A stretch of DNA of 64,000 bases, from contig NZ_JAZDRJ010000005.1 in the NCBI RefSeq assembly GCF_047501535.1, positions 62,001-126,000 on the forward strand. Direction: 5' to 3'. The notes under the pieces are model-generated. The model saw only the letters and a list, made by a program, of their open reading frames with translations, searched no databases and was not told the DNA's origin. A program made the position numbers and the translations under genes. Positions 8,585 to 17,418 of this stretch are shown in pieces (position 1 is the stretch's first letter; every line of letters starts with the position of its first letter). The stretch comes from Yanghanlia sp047501535. Lineage in GTDB: Bacteria; Pseudomonadota; Gammaproteobacteria; Burkholderiales; Burkholderiaceae_B.

Positions 8585-8715
8585 TAAACCAGATGTTCAC
8601 CTTTGCGCTTGGCTCTGCGGATATCTTTCCACACGCCACGCACCAGTGCTAGCAAGACCAACGCCGACATCACAGGCCACATCAGAACATAAATCGTCAG
8701 AATGGTGGTATTCAT
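8584..8715 (-). CDS. 43-residue membrane protein, putative small subunit of the SSS transporter
   Basis: A very short gene read directly from the minus strand: ATG at 8715, stop TAA at 8584-8586. The product starts MNTTILTIYVLMWPVM, continues as one hydrophobic helix (about residues 5-28) and ends in a basic cytoplasmic-looking tail (WKDIRRAKRKGEHLV). AAGGAGAG sits 4-5 bases before the ATG. It begins 13 bases after the stop of the symporter gene, so the two are co-transcribed. Small single-helix proteins of this look occur beside SSS-type symporters and are named putative transporter small subunit. A role in assembly or stability of the symporter is inference. Confidence 0.75.
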   Translation of the reverse strand: MNTTILTIYVLMWPVMSALVLLALVRGVWKDIRRAKRKGEHLV

Positions 8716-8728
8716 AAAACTCTCCTTA

Positions 8729-10348
8729 TCAGGCTGTCTGAAAGTTCGTGACACGCTCGCTGATCACGTCAAAATCGAACTTCTTGCTGCTACGCAGGCT
8801 GACCGCCGTACATACGATGGCGCTCGTACCATAGGCCAGCAACGAGCTGAGCAGCACAGGATATTCACGCAAGCCATACAAGCCGGTCGGCAAGGCAGCC
8901 AATGCCGCCACCGCTCCCAGGACCAGACCGGCGCGCTTACCCAGCAAACCGAACGCCATCAAGCCGATCACCACACCAGCGCCCACGCAGGCCACAATTT
9001 CCGCTGCTAGCCCCAAACCGCCATCCAGGGTCACAAGGCCGAAACGGGTCAGCAAGAAAGCAAAGAACGCGATAAGCACCGAACTGGTAAACGCGAGGTT
9101 GCTCACACGATCCCAGTACAAGCTGATGATGACTGGAAAGACAATGGCTCCCCACAATGCACCCACAAATACCAGCATTGAGAGAATATCCAACTTCAGA
9201 TAAGCGAAACACACGCCCAACGCAGTTGCGACAACCATGGTCAAACGGCCGATCCAAACCATGGTCTTGGGGTTAGGCTTACCACGCGCCAGGTTCTTGC
9301 CGTAGACATCAGTCATCATGATGCTGGAAAGCGCGGACAAGTCGGAGTCAGCCGTCGAAGACAGCGAACCGATAATCAGAATGAAAAACAGGCAGATCAG
9401 CGCAGGCGGCAAATAGGTCGCGGCCATGCCGGGCACCAGGTTATTGAGGTCGCCCCCTGATGGAACAATGCCCACCAGCAACGCGATAAAGCCCAGCATA
9501 CCCATACCAATAACAATCGAACCATAGCCAATGGTGGCTGTGATAAAAGTTGGCTTGATCAGATCTTCACGCACTGCGAACAGGCGCTGGGCAATGGTTT
9601 GGTTACCAATGGCATAAGCCAGCACTGCCACAAAATAGGGTGCGCCCTGTTCCAGCCAGGCTTTTCTGGAGAAGAAATCAGCCTGTTCAGCATCCAGGCG
9701 TTCCCAGCCTTGAACAAAGATCTCAGTCCCTCCCAGCGTGAAAAACAGGAAGGGAACAATAATCACCACGGCCAATATCATCGCTGTCAGCTGGGCGAAG
9801 TCAGTCAGCACAGACGCGCGAAAACCGGACCACAAGGTATACGACAATACACCGAAGGCAACGATTAACACGCCTTGCATAAAGCTGAGCGGCGACAGCA
9901 TCGACACCAAAGCGCCTGCTGCCGTGAAGTTCACCATCAAGCTGATGATGCTGCCCAGCACGTTTGAGCCTGCAAGAATCATCTGGCTCCAGCGGCCGTG
10001 GCGAGCATGCATAATTTCCGCCAGCGTATGCGCTTCCGGCGCCACCTCACGAAAACGTCGCCCGAAGGGGTAGATGAACAAAATCATCAGCGCGCCCCAG
10101 AAGCCATAGTGAATGGCCCCGGAAACCCCGTACTTGAAGCCCGAACTGGCTGCGGCGTAAATGGAAGCCGCCCATACCCAGGTGGCAGTCATACTGGCCG
10201 CTGACATCCCAAAGCCGATGGCTCCGTTTGACGTCATGTACCCATCAGCACACTCCTCCTTCTGGCCTATTCGCAAGGTCATGAAAAAGGAAAAACCATA
10301 GAAACATAAAAGCAGCACAAGTACCGTGGTCAGGGACAGCTGATACAT
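8729..10348 (-). CDS. Sodium:solute symporter (SSS family) permease
   Basis: An inner-membrane Na+-coupled permease of 539 residues with about 13-14 hydrophobic segments. Family signs include the N-terminal AASMTATWVWAASIYAAASSGFKYG, which is like the urea/solute branch of SSS, and the central SSTADSDLSALSSIMMTDVYG, which matches the Na+-site helix TADSDLSAL/S. The C-terminus ends FDFDVISERVTNFQTA. The substrate cannot be named. GGAGG lies before the ATG. A 43-residue membrane protein follows 13 bases downstream. The upstream spacer is long (about 380 bases from a probable promoter) and has stem-loops, so control at the mRNA leader is possible. Confidence 0.88.
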   Translation of the reverse strand: MYQLSLTTVLVLLLCFYGFSFFMTLRIGQKEECADGYMTSNGAIGFGMSAASMTATWVWAASIYAAASSGFKYGVSGAIHYGFWGALMILFIYPFGRRFREVAPEAHTLAEIMHARHGRWSQMILAGSNVLGSIISLMVNFTAAGALVSMLSPLSFMQGVLIVAFGVLSYTLWSGFRASVLTDFAQLTAMILAVVIIVPFLFFTLGGTEIFVQGWERLDAEQADFFSRKAWLEQGAPYFVAVLAYAIGNQTIAQRLFAVREDLIKPTFITATIGYGSIVIGMGMLGFIALLVGIVPSGGDLNNLVPGMAATYLPPALICLFFILIIGSLSSTADSDLSALSSIMMTDVYGKNLARGKPNPKTMVWIGRLTMVVATALGVCFAYLKLDILSMLVFVGALWGAIVFPVIISLYWDRVSNLAFTSSVLIAFFAFLLTRFGLVTLDGGLGLAAEIVACVGAGVVIGLMAFGLLGKRAGLVLGAVAALAALPTGLYGLREYPVLLSSLLAYGTSAIVCTAVSLRSSKKFDFDVISERVTNFQTA

Positions 10349-10732
10349 GCATCCTCCAAAAGCCCTCGTCGCGGTGCATTAAGCCATCTTCAGACGCCAA
10401 GAAAAAGCGCAAGCCAGTACGGGCCGCGACCACAAGGCGCAGCTGTTCTCTCCGCACTGTGCACGAAGCAACGAAAGCGAATACGTGAATAACGTCCGGT
10501 CTGGAAGCTGTGGGGGCTTGCAGCACTGCGGCCACAGAGGAAAGCCTGCAATGTACAGGCTGACCCCGAAGGCCGGGGACGATGGGACGCCACACATAGC
10601 ACGTGGCTAGAACAGCAGGCGGCTTGCTTTCTGTGTTCGTTTTGTGCGCGATGGCGAAACCATCTGAACCTACCGCAGCGGGTGCGGCCTGCCCTGCACT
10701 GATTAACGGCGCCTACCGTTCCAAAGCCCGGA
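10349..10732 (-). other. Long non-coding leader of the symporter operon with tandem hairpins
   Basis: This is a 640-base spacer between the divergent symporter and SulP genes. I see no convincing gene in it. On the minus strand it contains two adjacent hairpins: CCCCG/CGGGG with a short loop near 10564-10578, and AGCCTG/CAGGCT near 10544-10562. If the promoter at 10733-10762 is real, the mRNA leader is about 370 bases, long enough for a structured regulator. I do not recognise a known riboswitch consensus. Confidence 0.35.
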
Positions 10733-10762
10733 ATGTTAGCACCCGAATTATATTGGCGTCAA
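10733..10762 (-). promoter_or_regulatory. Candidate sigma-70 promoter of the symporter operon
   Basis: On the minus strand TTGACG (10762-10757) is followed after 18 bases by TAACAT (10738-10733). The -35 is near consensus and the -10 is moderate. It faces the symporter gene. Confidence 0.4.
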
Positions 10763-10992
10763 CTATTTGATGGCGATCGATTGTAGATACAAGCTTCTCA
10801 GCGCCTGTTCATCCGGCCCAGGCGGTTGTGATGCCGTATTGGCTTTGCCACCCAAGAAATCGTGACACCTAATGAATCCAGCGTTCCTGTACAAGGTCAT
10901 TGAGTACGAGCCGGTATAATGCTGCAACGCACAACACCTTTCATCCACCCCGGCTGCGCGTATGCCGCAGGGGCGCGACCCGTTTTCCCACC

Positions 10993-12474
10993 ATGCTGAC
11001 CAAATCCATCCACCAAGACTGGTTTTCGAATATCCGCGGCGACTTGCTCTCCGGGCTTGTCGTGGCACTCGCCCTCATCCCGGAAGCTATCGCCTTTTCC
11101 ATCATCGCCGGGGTAGATCCGAAAGTCGGCCTGTATGCTTCGTTCTGTATCGCGGTAGTCATTGCATTCGCTGGTGGGCGGCCGGGCATGATTTCAGCGG
11201 CAACCGGAGCCATGGCCCTTGTCATGGTGACACTGGTGAAAGAGCATGGGCTGGAATATCTGCTGGCCGCCACGCTTCTGACTGGCGTCTTGCAGATCGT
11301 GGCCGGAGCGCTAAAGCTGGGAAACTTGATGCGCTTTGTCTCCCGCTCAGTCGTGACCGGTTTCGTCAACGCGCTGGCTATTCTTATTTTCATGGCGCAA
11401 CTACCAGAGCTGATCAACGTTACCTGGGTTGTCTACGCCATGACCGCTGCGGGCCTGGGCATTATTTACCTGCTCCCCCGCTTCACGAAGGCCGTTCCTT
11501 CCCCTTTGGTTTGCATTGTGCTGCTCACGGCAGTCGCCATCGCGCTGGATCTGGATATCCGCACGGTGGGCGACATGGGTGAACTGCCGGACAGCTTGCC
11601 GGTATTTCTGCTACCCGACGTGCCGTTGAACTGGGACACGCTGGCAATCATCCTGCCCTACTCTCTGACTCTGGCTGTAGTCGGCCTGCTGGAATCCATG
11701 ATGACCGCAACCATTGTGGATGACCTGACCGACACGCCTAGCAATAAGAATCGCGAGTGTGCGGGTCAGGGGATCGCGAACATTGCAGCCGGTTTCATGG
11801 GCGGCATGGCGGGCTGCGCCATGATCGGCCAATCAGTCATCAACGTGAAATCGGGTGGCCGCGGACGGCTTTCTACGCTGACCGCCGGTATTGTGCTGCT
11901 GATACTGGTCGTATTTCTGGGCCCTTGGGTTAAGCAAATTCCCATGGCCGCCCTGGTCGCCGTCATGATCATGGTGTCCATCGGAACGTTTAGCTGGGAA
12001 TCCGTGCGCAACCTGCGCAGCCACCCAAAAAGTTCGAGCATTGTCATGGTATCCACCGTCATCGTCGTGGTCATTACACATGACTTGGCTAAAGGGGTAT
12101 TTGTGGGCGTGCTGCTCAGCGCTCTATTCTTTGCCGCCAAGGTCAGCCGCTTGTTCCAGGTCAAGTCCGAGCTTCTGGACGACGGCAAGCATCGTCATTA
12201 CATTGTTTCAGGCCAAGTGTTTTTTGCGTCCGCCAACCGGTTTGTGGCCGCTTTCGACTTCAACGAAGCGCTTGAGCGCGTCACGCTGGATGTCAGCCGC
12301 GCCCACTTCTGGGATATCACCGCCATCGAAGCGCTGGACAAAATCGTGCTGAAATTCCGTCGGGACGCCACACCTGTTGAGATTGTCGGGTTAAACGAAG
12401 CCAGTGCAACCTTGATTGACCGATATGCGGTGCACGACAAGCCCACCGCAACCCCCGACCTGACCGCGCATTGA
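10993..12474 (+). CDS. SulP family inorganic anion transporter with STAS domain
   Basis: An inner-membrane transporter of about 493 residues related to bacterial SulP proteins such as BicA and DauA, which carry bicarbonate, sulfate or dicarboxylates. The N-terminal DWFSNIRGDLLSGLVVALALIPEAIAFS is the SulP signature region. About 10-12 hydrophobic segments follow, including GVDPKVGLYASF. The last ~100 residues (from about HYIVSGQVFFASANRF) are a compact STAS domain with VTLDVSRAHFWDITAIEALD. Compared with sulfate permeases the loops are short, as in BicA-like proteins. The ORF could begin at 10900, but 10993 gives the normal N-terminus. A perfect TATAAT lies at 10915-10920. The next gene, a Usp protein, begins 11 bases later and is probably co-transcribed. 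Confidence 0.9.
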   Translation: MLTKSIHQDWFSNIRGDLLSGLVVALALIPEAIAFSIIAGVDPKVGLYASFCIAVVIAFAGGRPGMISAATGAMALVMVTLVKEHGLEYLLAATLLTGVLQIVAGALKLGNLMRFVSRSVVTGFVNALAILIFMAQLPELINVTWVVYAMTAAGLGIIYLLPRFTKAVPSPLVCIVLLTAVAIALDLDIRTVGDMGELPDSLPVFLLPDVPLNWDTLAIILPYSLTLAVVGLLESMMTATIVDDLTDTPSNKNRECAGQGIANIAAGFMGGMAGCAMIGQSVINVKSGGRGRLSTLTAGIVLLILVVFLGPWVKQIPMAALVAVMIMVSIGTFSWESVRNLRSHPKSSSIVMVSTVIVVVITHDLAKGVFVGVLLSALFFAAKVSRLFQVKSELLDDGKHRHYIVSGQVFFASANRFVAAFDFNEALERVTLDVSRAHFWDITAIEALDKIVLKFRRDATPVEIVGLNEASATLIDRYAVHDKPTATPDLTAH

Positions 12475-12485
12475 GGAGCAATGAC

Positions 12486-13325
12486 ATGAATAAAGTGACT
12501 GCCTGCCTTGATGGAGCCAGCTACACCAAAAGCGTATGTGATTATGCAATTTGGGCGGCGCGGCGTTTAGACGCACCGCTGGAGTTCCTGCATGTTCTGA
12601 TTCGTCAGAGTGATGTAGCGGTAGACGCCAGCGGCAGTATCGGTCTGGGCGCCCAAGAGTCACTTTTGCAAGAACTAGCCGACCTGGATGAACGCCGCAG
12701 CATCATCGCGCGCGAACATGGCAACCAGTTGCTGGATGGCGCCAGACAATTCGCCTTGCAAGCGGGCATCCCAAAAGTTAGCACGCATCAGCGCCATGGC
12801 GAACTCACCGACACGCTGGTCGCGCTAGAAGCGGAAACACGCCTCTATGTGTTGGGGCAGCACGACTCCGCCACCAAGCCGAAACGTTTCCTGCTCGACC
12901 ACAACCTGGAAAGCGCGGTACGCACCCTGCACCGCCCTATTCTGGTAGCCAATTCCACTTTCACCGAACCACGCCGCTGCATGATTGCCTTCGACGCCAG
13001 CGAGACAGGCCGCAAGATGATAGACATGGTGGCTGAGAGCCCGTTGTTGCGGGGCATAGAATGCCAAATCGTGACGGTCGGCAGCGCCGCACAAGATGCC
13101 CTTCAGTGGGCGTCGGAGAAACTGGCGGCAGCCGGTCTCAAGGCCACCGCGCACCAGCTTGATGGCGAACCGGCCGCCGCCCTGGCGAACCATGCGCGAC
13201 AACACGGCATGGAGATCATCGTCATGGGCGCCTACGGCCATTCACGAATCCGGCATCTGATTGTCGGCAGCACCACCACAACCATTTTGCGCGAGAGCCA
13301 GGTCCCGGTGCTGGTTCTGCGTTGA
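12486..13325 (+). CDS. Universal stress protein with tandem Usp domains
   Basis: A cytoplasmic protein of about 279 residues made of two UspA-like domains. The second domain keeps the nucleotide-binding pattern G-x2-G-x9-G-S (GAYGHSRIRHLIVGST) near the C-terminus, so it can probably bind ATP. The first domain lacks a clear copy. GAGGAG overlaps the stop of the SulP gene 7 bases before the ATG at 12486. SulP plus Usp pairs are common in proteobacteria, and the Usp partner is thought to regulate the transporter. That role is inferred from context. Confidence 0.87.
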   Translation: MNKVTACLDGASYTKSVCDYAIWAARRLDAPLEFLHVLIRQSDVAVDASGSIGLGAQESLLQELADLDERRSIIAREHGNQLLDGARQFALQAGIPKVSTHQRHGELTDTLVALEAETRLYVLGQHDSATKPKRFLLDHNLESAVRTLHRPILVANSTFTEPRRCMIAFDASETGRKMIDMVAESPLLRGIECQIVTVGSAAQDALQWASEKLAAAGLKATAHQLDGEPAAALANHARQHGMEIIVMGAYGHSRIRHLIVGSTTTTILRESQVPVLVLR

Positions 13326-13356
13326 TGATGCAGGCGCCTGCCAGGGGCGCGCGTGA

Positions 13357-14343
13357 TCATCTCAAGGCGCGCAACCCGTTATCGCTGATTACCTGCTTCC
13401 AGACGGCCGTATCCTCGGCGATGCGCGCGGCAAGGGTTTCAGCATCTTCATACTGTGGATACGCCCCTACAGCGACAAGCCGCCGCATAACTTCAGGGTC
13501 CTGCAAGACCTTTTCCATGGTGGCGCTCAAGCGGGACACCACATCCGCGGGAGTCCTTGCCGGTGTGACAATCCCGCCCCAGGAAGCCGTTTTTGCACTT
13601 TGCACACCCAGGTTCGACAATGAAGGAACATCCGGCAACTCATCGTAGCCGTCGATGGTGACGGCCAGTGCCCGGAGTGTTCCAGCCTTGATGTGCTGCA
13701 GTACGGCGACGGAGTCCGCGAGCATGAGAGGCACCTCTCCAGACAACACGGCCGTCACAGCGGGCGCGCTGCCTTGGTAGCCGATATGCGTGCCCTGAAA
13801 TCCCAGCTCCGAGCTGAGCAGTTCCAGCGTCAAATGCCCGATACTGCCATTGGCTGGAGAAGTGAAGCTCATGTCGTTGTTTTTTCCATGCCGAGCCAAT
13901 GACTCCAAGTCTGTCACGTCTGGCAGAGCCTCTGGATTTGATACCAGGATCAACGGAGTCAGATAGGCAAGCGCCGTGGCCTCCACATCGGAGGTCAAAT
14001 CATACGGCATTGACTCCTGCATCAACGGCGCAAGCAGGCTCGGGCCCGCCAGGGTGCCGATGGTGTATCCGTCTGGTTTGGCAGTGGCGACCTGCCGCAT
14101 GCCTATGCTGCCCGAGGCACCAGACCGATTCACCACGACAAAGGTCTGTCCCAGCTCTTTCTCAAAGGCATTGGCCAGCACTCTGGACGCAACGTCCGTC
14201 GGGCCTCCGGGAGGGAAGGGGACAATCCAGGAAACAGGACGGTCGGGGTATTCTGCCAGCGCCACGCCCGTCGTCATTATCATTGCCGCCGAAACGGCCC
14301 CCATCATCTTCGTCACTGAACGCAAATTGGTAAACAAAATCAT
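13357..14343 (-). CDS. Bug/TctC-family periplasmic solute-binding protein
   Basis: An extracytoplasmic binding protein of the tripartite tricarboxylate transporter type, 328 residues. A signal peptide (hydrophobic core MMGAVSAAMIMTTG, cleavage after ALA) precedes YPDRPVSWIVPFPPGG, the classic Bug motif, followed by VVVNRSGASGSIG. No TctA/TctB membrane genes are nearby, which is typical of Bug orphans in Burkholderiales. The start is not settled: AGGAG touches the ATG at 14343 and would better serve a TTG two codons downstream. It lies 24 bases after the second IclR gene and is probably co-transcribed with it. The ligand is unknown. Confidence 0.88.
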   Translation of the reverse strand: MILFTNLRSVTKMMGAVSAAMIMTTGVALAEYPDRPVSWIVPFPPGGPTDVASRVLANAFEKELGQTFVVVNRSGASGSIGMRQVATAKPDGYTIGTLAGPSLLAPLMQESMPYDLTSDVEATALAYLTPLILVSNPEALPDVTDLESLARHGKNNDMSFTSPANGSIGHLTLELLSSELGFQGTHIGYQGSAPAVTAVLSGEVPLMLADSVAVLQHIKAGTLRALAVTIDGYDELPDVPSLSNLGVQSAKTASWGGIVTPARTPADVVSRLSATMEKVLQDPEVMRRLVAVGAYPQYEDAETLAARIAEDTAVWKQVISDNGLRALR

Positions 14344-14367
14344 CTCCTCTTTTATTTTGACTCTGGG

Positions 14368-15159
14368 TCAATATTGCAAAATGGCGTCTATACGCCGCAC
14401 AAGCTCACGAAGCAACGGAAAAACCTCTTTCTTCCGTTCTCCGAAACTGCCGCTTCCCGATGGCACTCCACAATTGATGATGTAAACCATCGAGTCACCC
14501 GCATGCACGAATGGAGTCGCGAATCCGTAGACGCTTTTCTTCCATTGACCACGGCTTGAGCAACAACCTGTTTTTTCAAATTCAGACAGCGCCAATTTCA
14601 AATCAGGAAAATACGAGCCGTATTCTTCCGGCATTCGCACCTTGAGCTCGTTCAAGGCCCGTTCCTGCTCGTCGGCGGAAGCCTGGCATAGCCAAGCCTT
14701 GCCGGCAGCGGTGTTGAGCATCGGCATGGACGACCCGATGTCCGGGTGTGTAATCAGTGATTCATTCGCCCGAGACGTCTCGACATGCAGCATCCGGCAC
14801 TGATCCTTGACCACCAGAGAAACCGCGCCATCCACGCGCTCGGCGAGCTCCCGCATCAGGGAACGCGCCAACTGACGTAACTGCATGCTTGCCAATAACG
14901 GATAGGCTGTAGTCAATAACGCCGGGCCCGGGCGATACTTTGATTCTCCCGGCAGCTTGCGCAAGTAGCCCAACTGCACGAGCGTATAGGTGAGCCGAAA
15001 GACCGTGCTTGGCGACAGCCCTGTTCTTTCCGAAAAGTCCTTATTGCCCAGCGCTGTTTCACCATGTTGGAAACACGCTAATACGTCGATGCCATTGGCC
15101 AGGGTCGAGGCGAACTGAGGGTCAGACTTCTGCTCCTGAATCGGAAGCACGTTTTTCAT
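14368..15159 (-). CDS. IclR-family transcriptional regulator (second of a pair)
   Basis: A DNA-binding regulator of 263 residues. An N-terminal winged helix (NKDFSERTGLSPSTVFRLTYTLVQLGYL, about residues 38-66) is followed by the IclR effector-binding domain, with VVKDQCRMLHVETS and LNTAAGKAWL. Its ATG overlaps the stop of the upstream IclR gene by 4 bases (ATGA), so the two are translated together. The effector domain is somewhat shortened at the C-terminus. The neighbouring Bug, acyl-CoA dehydrogenase and CoA-transferase genes are the likely targets, by context only. Confidence 0.9.
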   Translation of the reverse strand: MKNVLPIQEQKSDPQFASTLANGIDVLACFQHGETALGNKDFSERTGLSPSTVFRLTYTLVQLGYLRKLPGESKYRPGPALLTTAYPLLASMQLRQLARSLMRELAERVDGAVSLVVKDQCRMLHVETSRANESLITHPDIGSSMPMLNTAAGKAWLCQASADEQERALNELKVRMPEEYGSYFPDLKLALSEFEKTGCCSSRGQWKKSVYGFATPFVHAGDSMVYIINCGVPSGSGSFGERKKEVFPLLRELVRRIDAILQY

Positions 15160-16049
15160 GATGCTGCCCCACGCAGCAGCGCCTGCCGTTCCGCCCGGCC
15201 AGAACGCGCCTTCCTGCTACCAGCGCCTTGCACATCGGCCAGGGCCGTACGAATCTTGTCGATCATTTCCAGCAAAAGGTCGCCAAAAAGCTCATCAATC
15301 GCAGCAGTTTGCAACTGAGCCGCCCTTACCCCGCAATTGAAGATCAACAACTCGTTGTCAACCAGGCCTTTCATCGGAGCCGCTACCGCATGGACGTCCG
15401 GGTGCCACTCTCCCAGTGACACGCAATAGCCTTTCTCTTCATAGCCGCGCCGGGCGTTCTCAAGTGACTCCAGCACATGCGCGTCCAACATCCCCGCGTC
15501 GCGCGCCTGGAGCAGGTAATCCTCGCGTTCCTCCATGGAAGCCTGCGCATGCCAAGCACGTCCCATTGCCGTGGCGGCCAGCGGCAATCCAGCACCGATC
15601 TCGGGACGAAAGGCGTGGAGATCATGCCCTCTCACGGTTTCCACGTAGATCATATGCAACCTGTCGCGCATCCCCATGGACACCGTGCCACCGCTGCGAT
15701 TGGCCAGTTCTTCCATGAAGGGCCGTGCCACCTGTCGCACGCGCAAGCTGGCCAGCATCGGATAAGCGATGCCCAGCACGCCCGCACCTAGACGGAAGCA
15801 ACGGTTGCGCGCATCGTGGACGAGCATTCCCTTTTCAACCAGGGTTGAAGTCAGCCGTGAAATCGTTCCTTTGGAAAGCCCTGTCAGCATCACCAGCTCT
15901 TTATTGGTCAATGTGGGCTGTGCCGCCGAAAAACTCTGCAATACCTTCATGCCATTGGCCAAGCTGCTTGCGAAAGCCGGATGCCTGGACGCCTGGGCGG
16001 ATGACTTTCGAGCGTGATTCGAAGATCGGGATTTAGAAATGGAATTCAT
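15156..16049 (-). CDS. IclR-family transcriptional regulator (first of a pair)
   Basis: A DNA-binding regulator of 297 residues. The winged helix includes NKELVMLTGLSKGTISRLTSTLVEKGML, and the effector domain includes MGMRDRLHMIYVETVRG and GLPLAATAMGRAWHA. N- and C-terminal tails are basic and low in complexity. It is divergent from the acyl-CoA dehydrogenase gene, with about 200 bases between starts, a usual position for an autoregulated IclR protein. It overlaps the next IclR gene by 4 bases. The two proteins are similar in layout and may form mixed oligomers; this is inference. Confidence 0.9.
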   Translation of the reverse strand: MNSISKSRSSNHARKSSAQASRHPAFASSLANGMKVLQSFSAAQPTLTNKELVMLTGLSKGTISRLTSTLVEKGMLVHDARNRCFRLGAGVLGIAYPMLASLRVRQVARPFMEELANRSGGTVSMGMRDRLHMIYVETVRGHDLHAFRPEIGAGLPLAATAMGRAWHAQASMEEREDYLLQARDAGMLDAHVLESLENARRGYEEKGYCVSLGEWHPDVHAVAAPMKGLVDNELLIFNCGVRAAQLQTAAIDELFGDLLLEMIDKIRTALADVQGAGSRKARSGRAERQALLRGAAS

Positions 16050-16248
16050 TGACAGGGTTGATCAATATTTTCATGCCTGAAACAAAAGGGCCTGCCGATC
16101 AGTATACGTAAAGCAATTCGCTATTATTTCAACATATCGAAACCAAAGATTTGCCATGCCGAATTATTGCTATTCTTTCTTCACGGTTTCCATTCAATTC
16201 ATTCAGATTGCCCGCGCAACCTTCAAAAATCGCGGGTGGGAAGAAAAC

Positions 16249-17412
16249 ATGATTCACAACCCCGACGAATTCTCTACCTTCCTGACTTCGCTTCGCCAGT
16301 TCGTGCGCGAGACGCTTATCCCGCATGAACAAGAGGTGGCCGACAACGATGAAGTGTCGGCTGAGCTGGTAGACGCCATGGCCGCCCAAGGCATGTTCGG
16401 CTATTCCATCCCCCAGGAGTACGGAGGAATCGGCATGACAACGGAAGAGCTGATCCTCGCCGCCATTGAGCTATCACAATGCTCCGTCGCCTTCCGCGCC
16501 CGCGTCGGAACCAACACGGGCATTGGTTCTGAAGCCTTGGTCGCGGACGGTACCGCCGATCAGAAAGCGCGCTACCTGCCGAAGCTCGCCAGCGGTGAAA
16601 TCACCGGCGCATTTGCGCTCACCGAGCCTGACGCGGGCTCGGACGCCATCGCCCTGAAGACCTCTGCGGTTCGCGACGGCGAGCACTACATCCTCAATGG
16701 AACCAAATGCTTCATCACCAATGCGCCAGTAGCAGGCCTGTTCACCGTACTGGCTCGAACCGCCCCGAACAACCCAAAGGCGGACGGTATTTCGGCTTTC
16801 CTGGTCGAAAGAGAAACCCCAGGACTCACGACAGGCCGCCCCTATCAGAAAATGGGCCAAGCAGGATCGCCGGTATCCGAGGTCTACCTGGATGACTGCC
16901 GTGTCCCCGTCAGCAACCTGATCGGTGGCCGCGAAGGCATTGGCTTCAAGACCGCCATGAAAGTGCTCAATAAACAGCGCATCCACCTGGCAGCCCTGTG
17001 CATAGGCCCTGCTATCCGAATGCTGGACGACGCTATCCGCTTTGTGTCCGAACGCCAGCAATTCGGTGAAAAACTAATGAACTTTCAGCTCATTCAGGCC
17101 ATGATCGCCGACTGTCAGACCGAAATTCAGGCTGCGAAAGCGCTTGTCATCCAAACAGCAAAAGAACGCGACGCTGGCATGGATGTCACGATGAATGCCT
17201 CAATCTGCAAATACTTTGCGTCTGAAATGTGCGGCCGCGTGGCAGATCGTTGTGTACAGATGTTTGGCGGTTATGGATATATCGCCGATTACGGCATCGA
17301 ACGCTTCTATCGCGATGTAAGGCTTTTCCGCCTCTACGAAGGGACGAGCCAGATACACCAACTGAATATCGCCAAGCAAACACTGAAAGCCTCCTCTATC
17401 CAAGCCAACTGA
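16249..17412 (+). CDS. Acyl-CoA dehydrogenase
   Basis: An FAD-dependent acyl-CoA dehydrogenase, about 387 residues. It shows FALTEPDAGSDA (acyl-CoA/FAD site), the QFGEKLMNFQLIQ segment, and QMFGGYGYIADYGIERFYRDVR with the C-terminal IYEGTSQIH-like LYEGTSQIHQLNIA. The catalytic base in most members is a Glu near the C-terminus, here within RLYEGTSQ. The ORF is open to 16156, but the 31-residue extension has no ribosome-binding site and is atypical. The CoA-transferase gene starts 6 bases after the stop. The substrate is probably a short or branched acyl-CoA, but that is not readable. Confidence 0.92.
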   Translation: MIHNPDEFSTFLTSLRQFVRETLIPHEQEVADNDEVSAELVDAMAAQGMFGYSIPQEYGGIGMTTEELILAAIELSQCSVAFRARVGTNTGIGSEALVADGTADQKARYLPKLASGEITGAFALTEPDAGSDAIALKTSAVRDGEHYILNGTKCFITNAPVAGLFTVLARTAPNNPKADGISAFLVERETPGLTTGRPYQKMGQAGSPVSEVYLDDCRVPVSNLIGGREGIGFKTAMKVLNKQRIHLAALCIGPAIRMLDDAIRFVSERQQFGEKLMNFQLIQAMIADCQTEIQAAKALVIQTAKERDAGMDVTMNASICKYFASEMCGRVADRCVQMFGGYGYIADYGIERFYRDVRLFRLYEGTSQIHQLNIAKQTLKASSIQAN

Positions 17413-17418
17413 AATATC

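Noticed and set aside
10349..10600. Minus- and plus-strand short open frames in the symporter leader
   Set aside because: Several overlapping frames of 70-116 codons exist, but none has a binding site or recognisable product; the stretch reads as non-coding.
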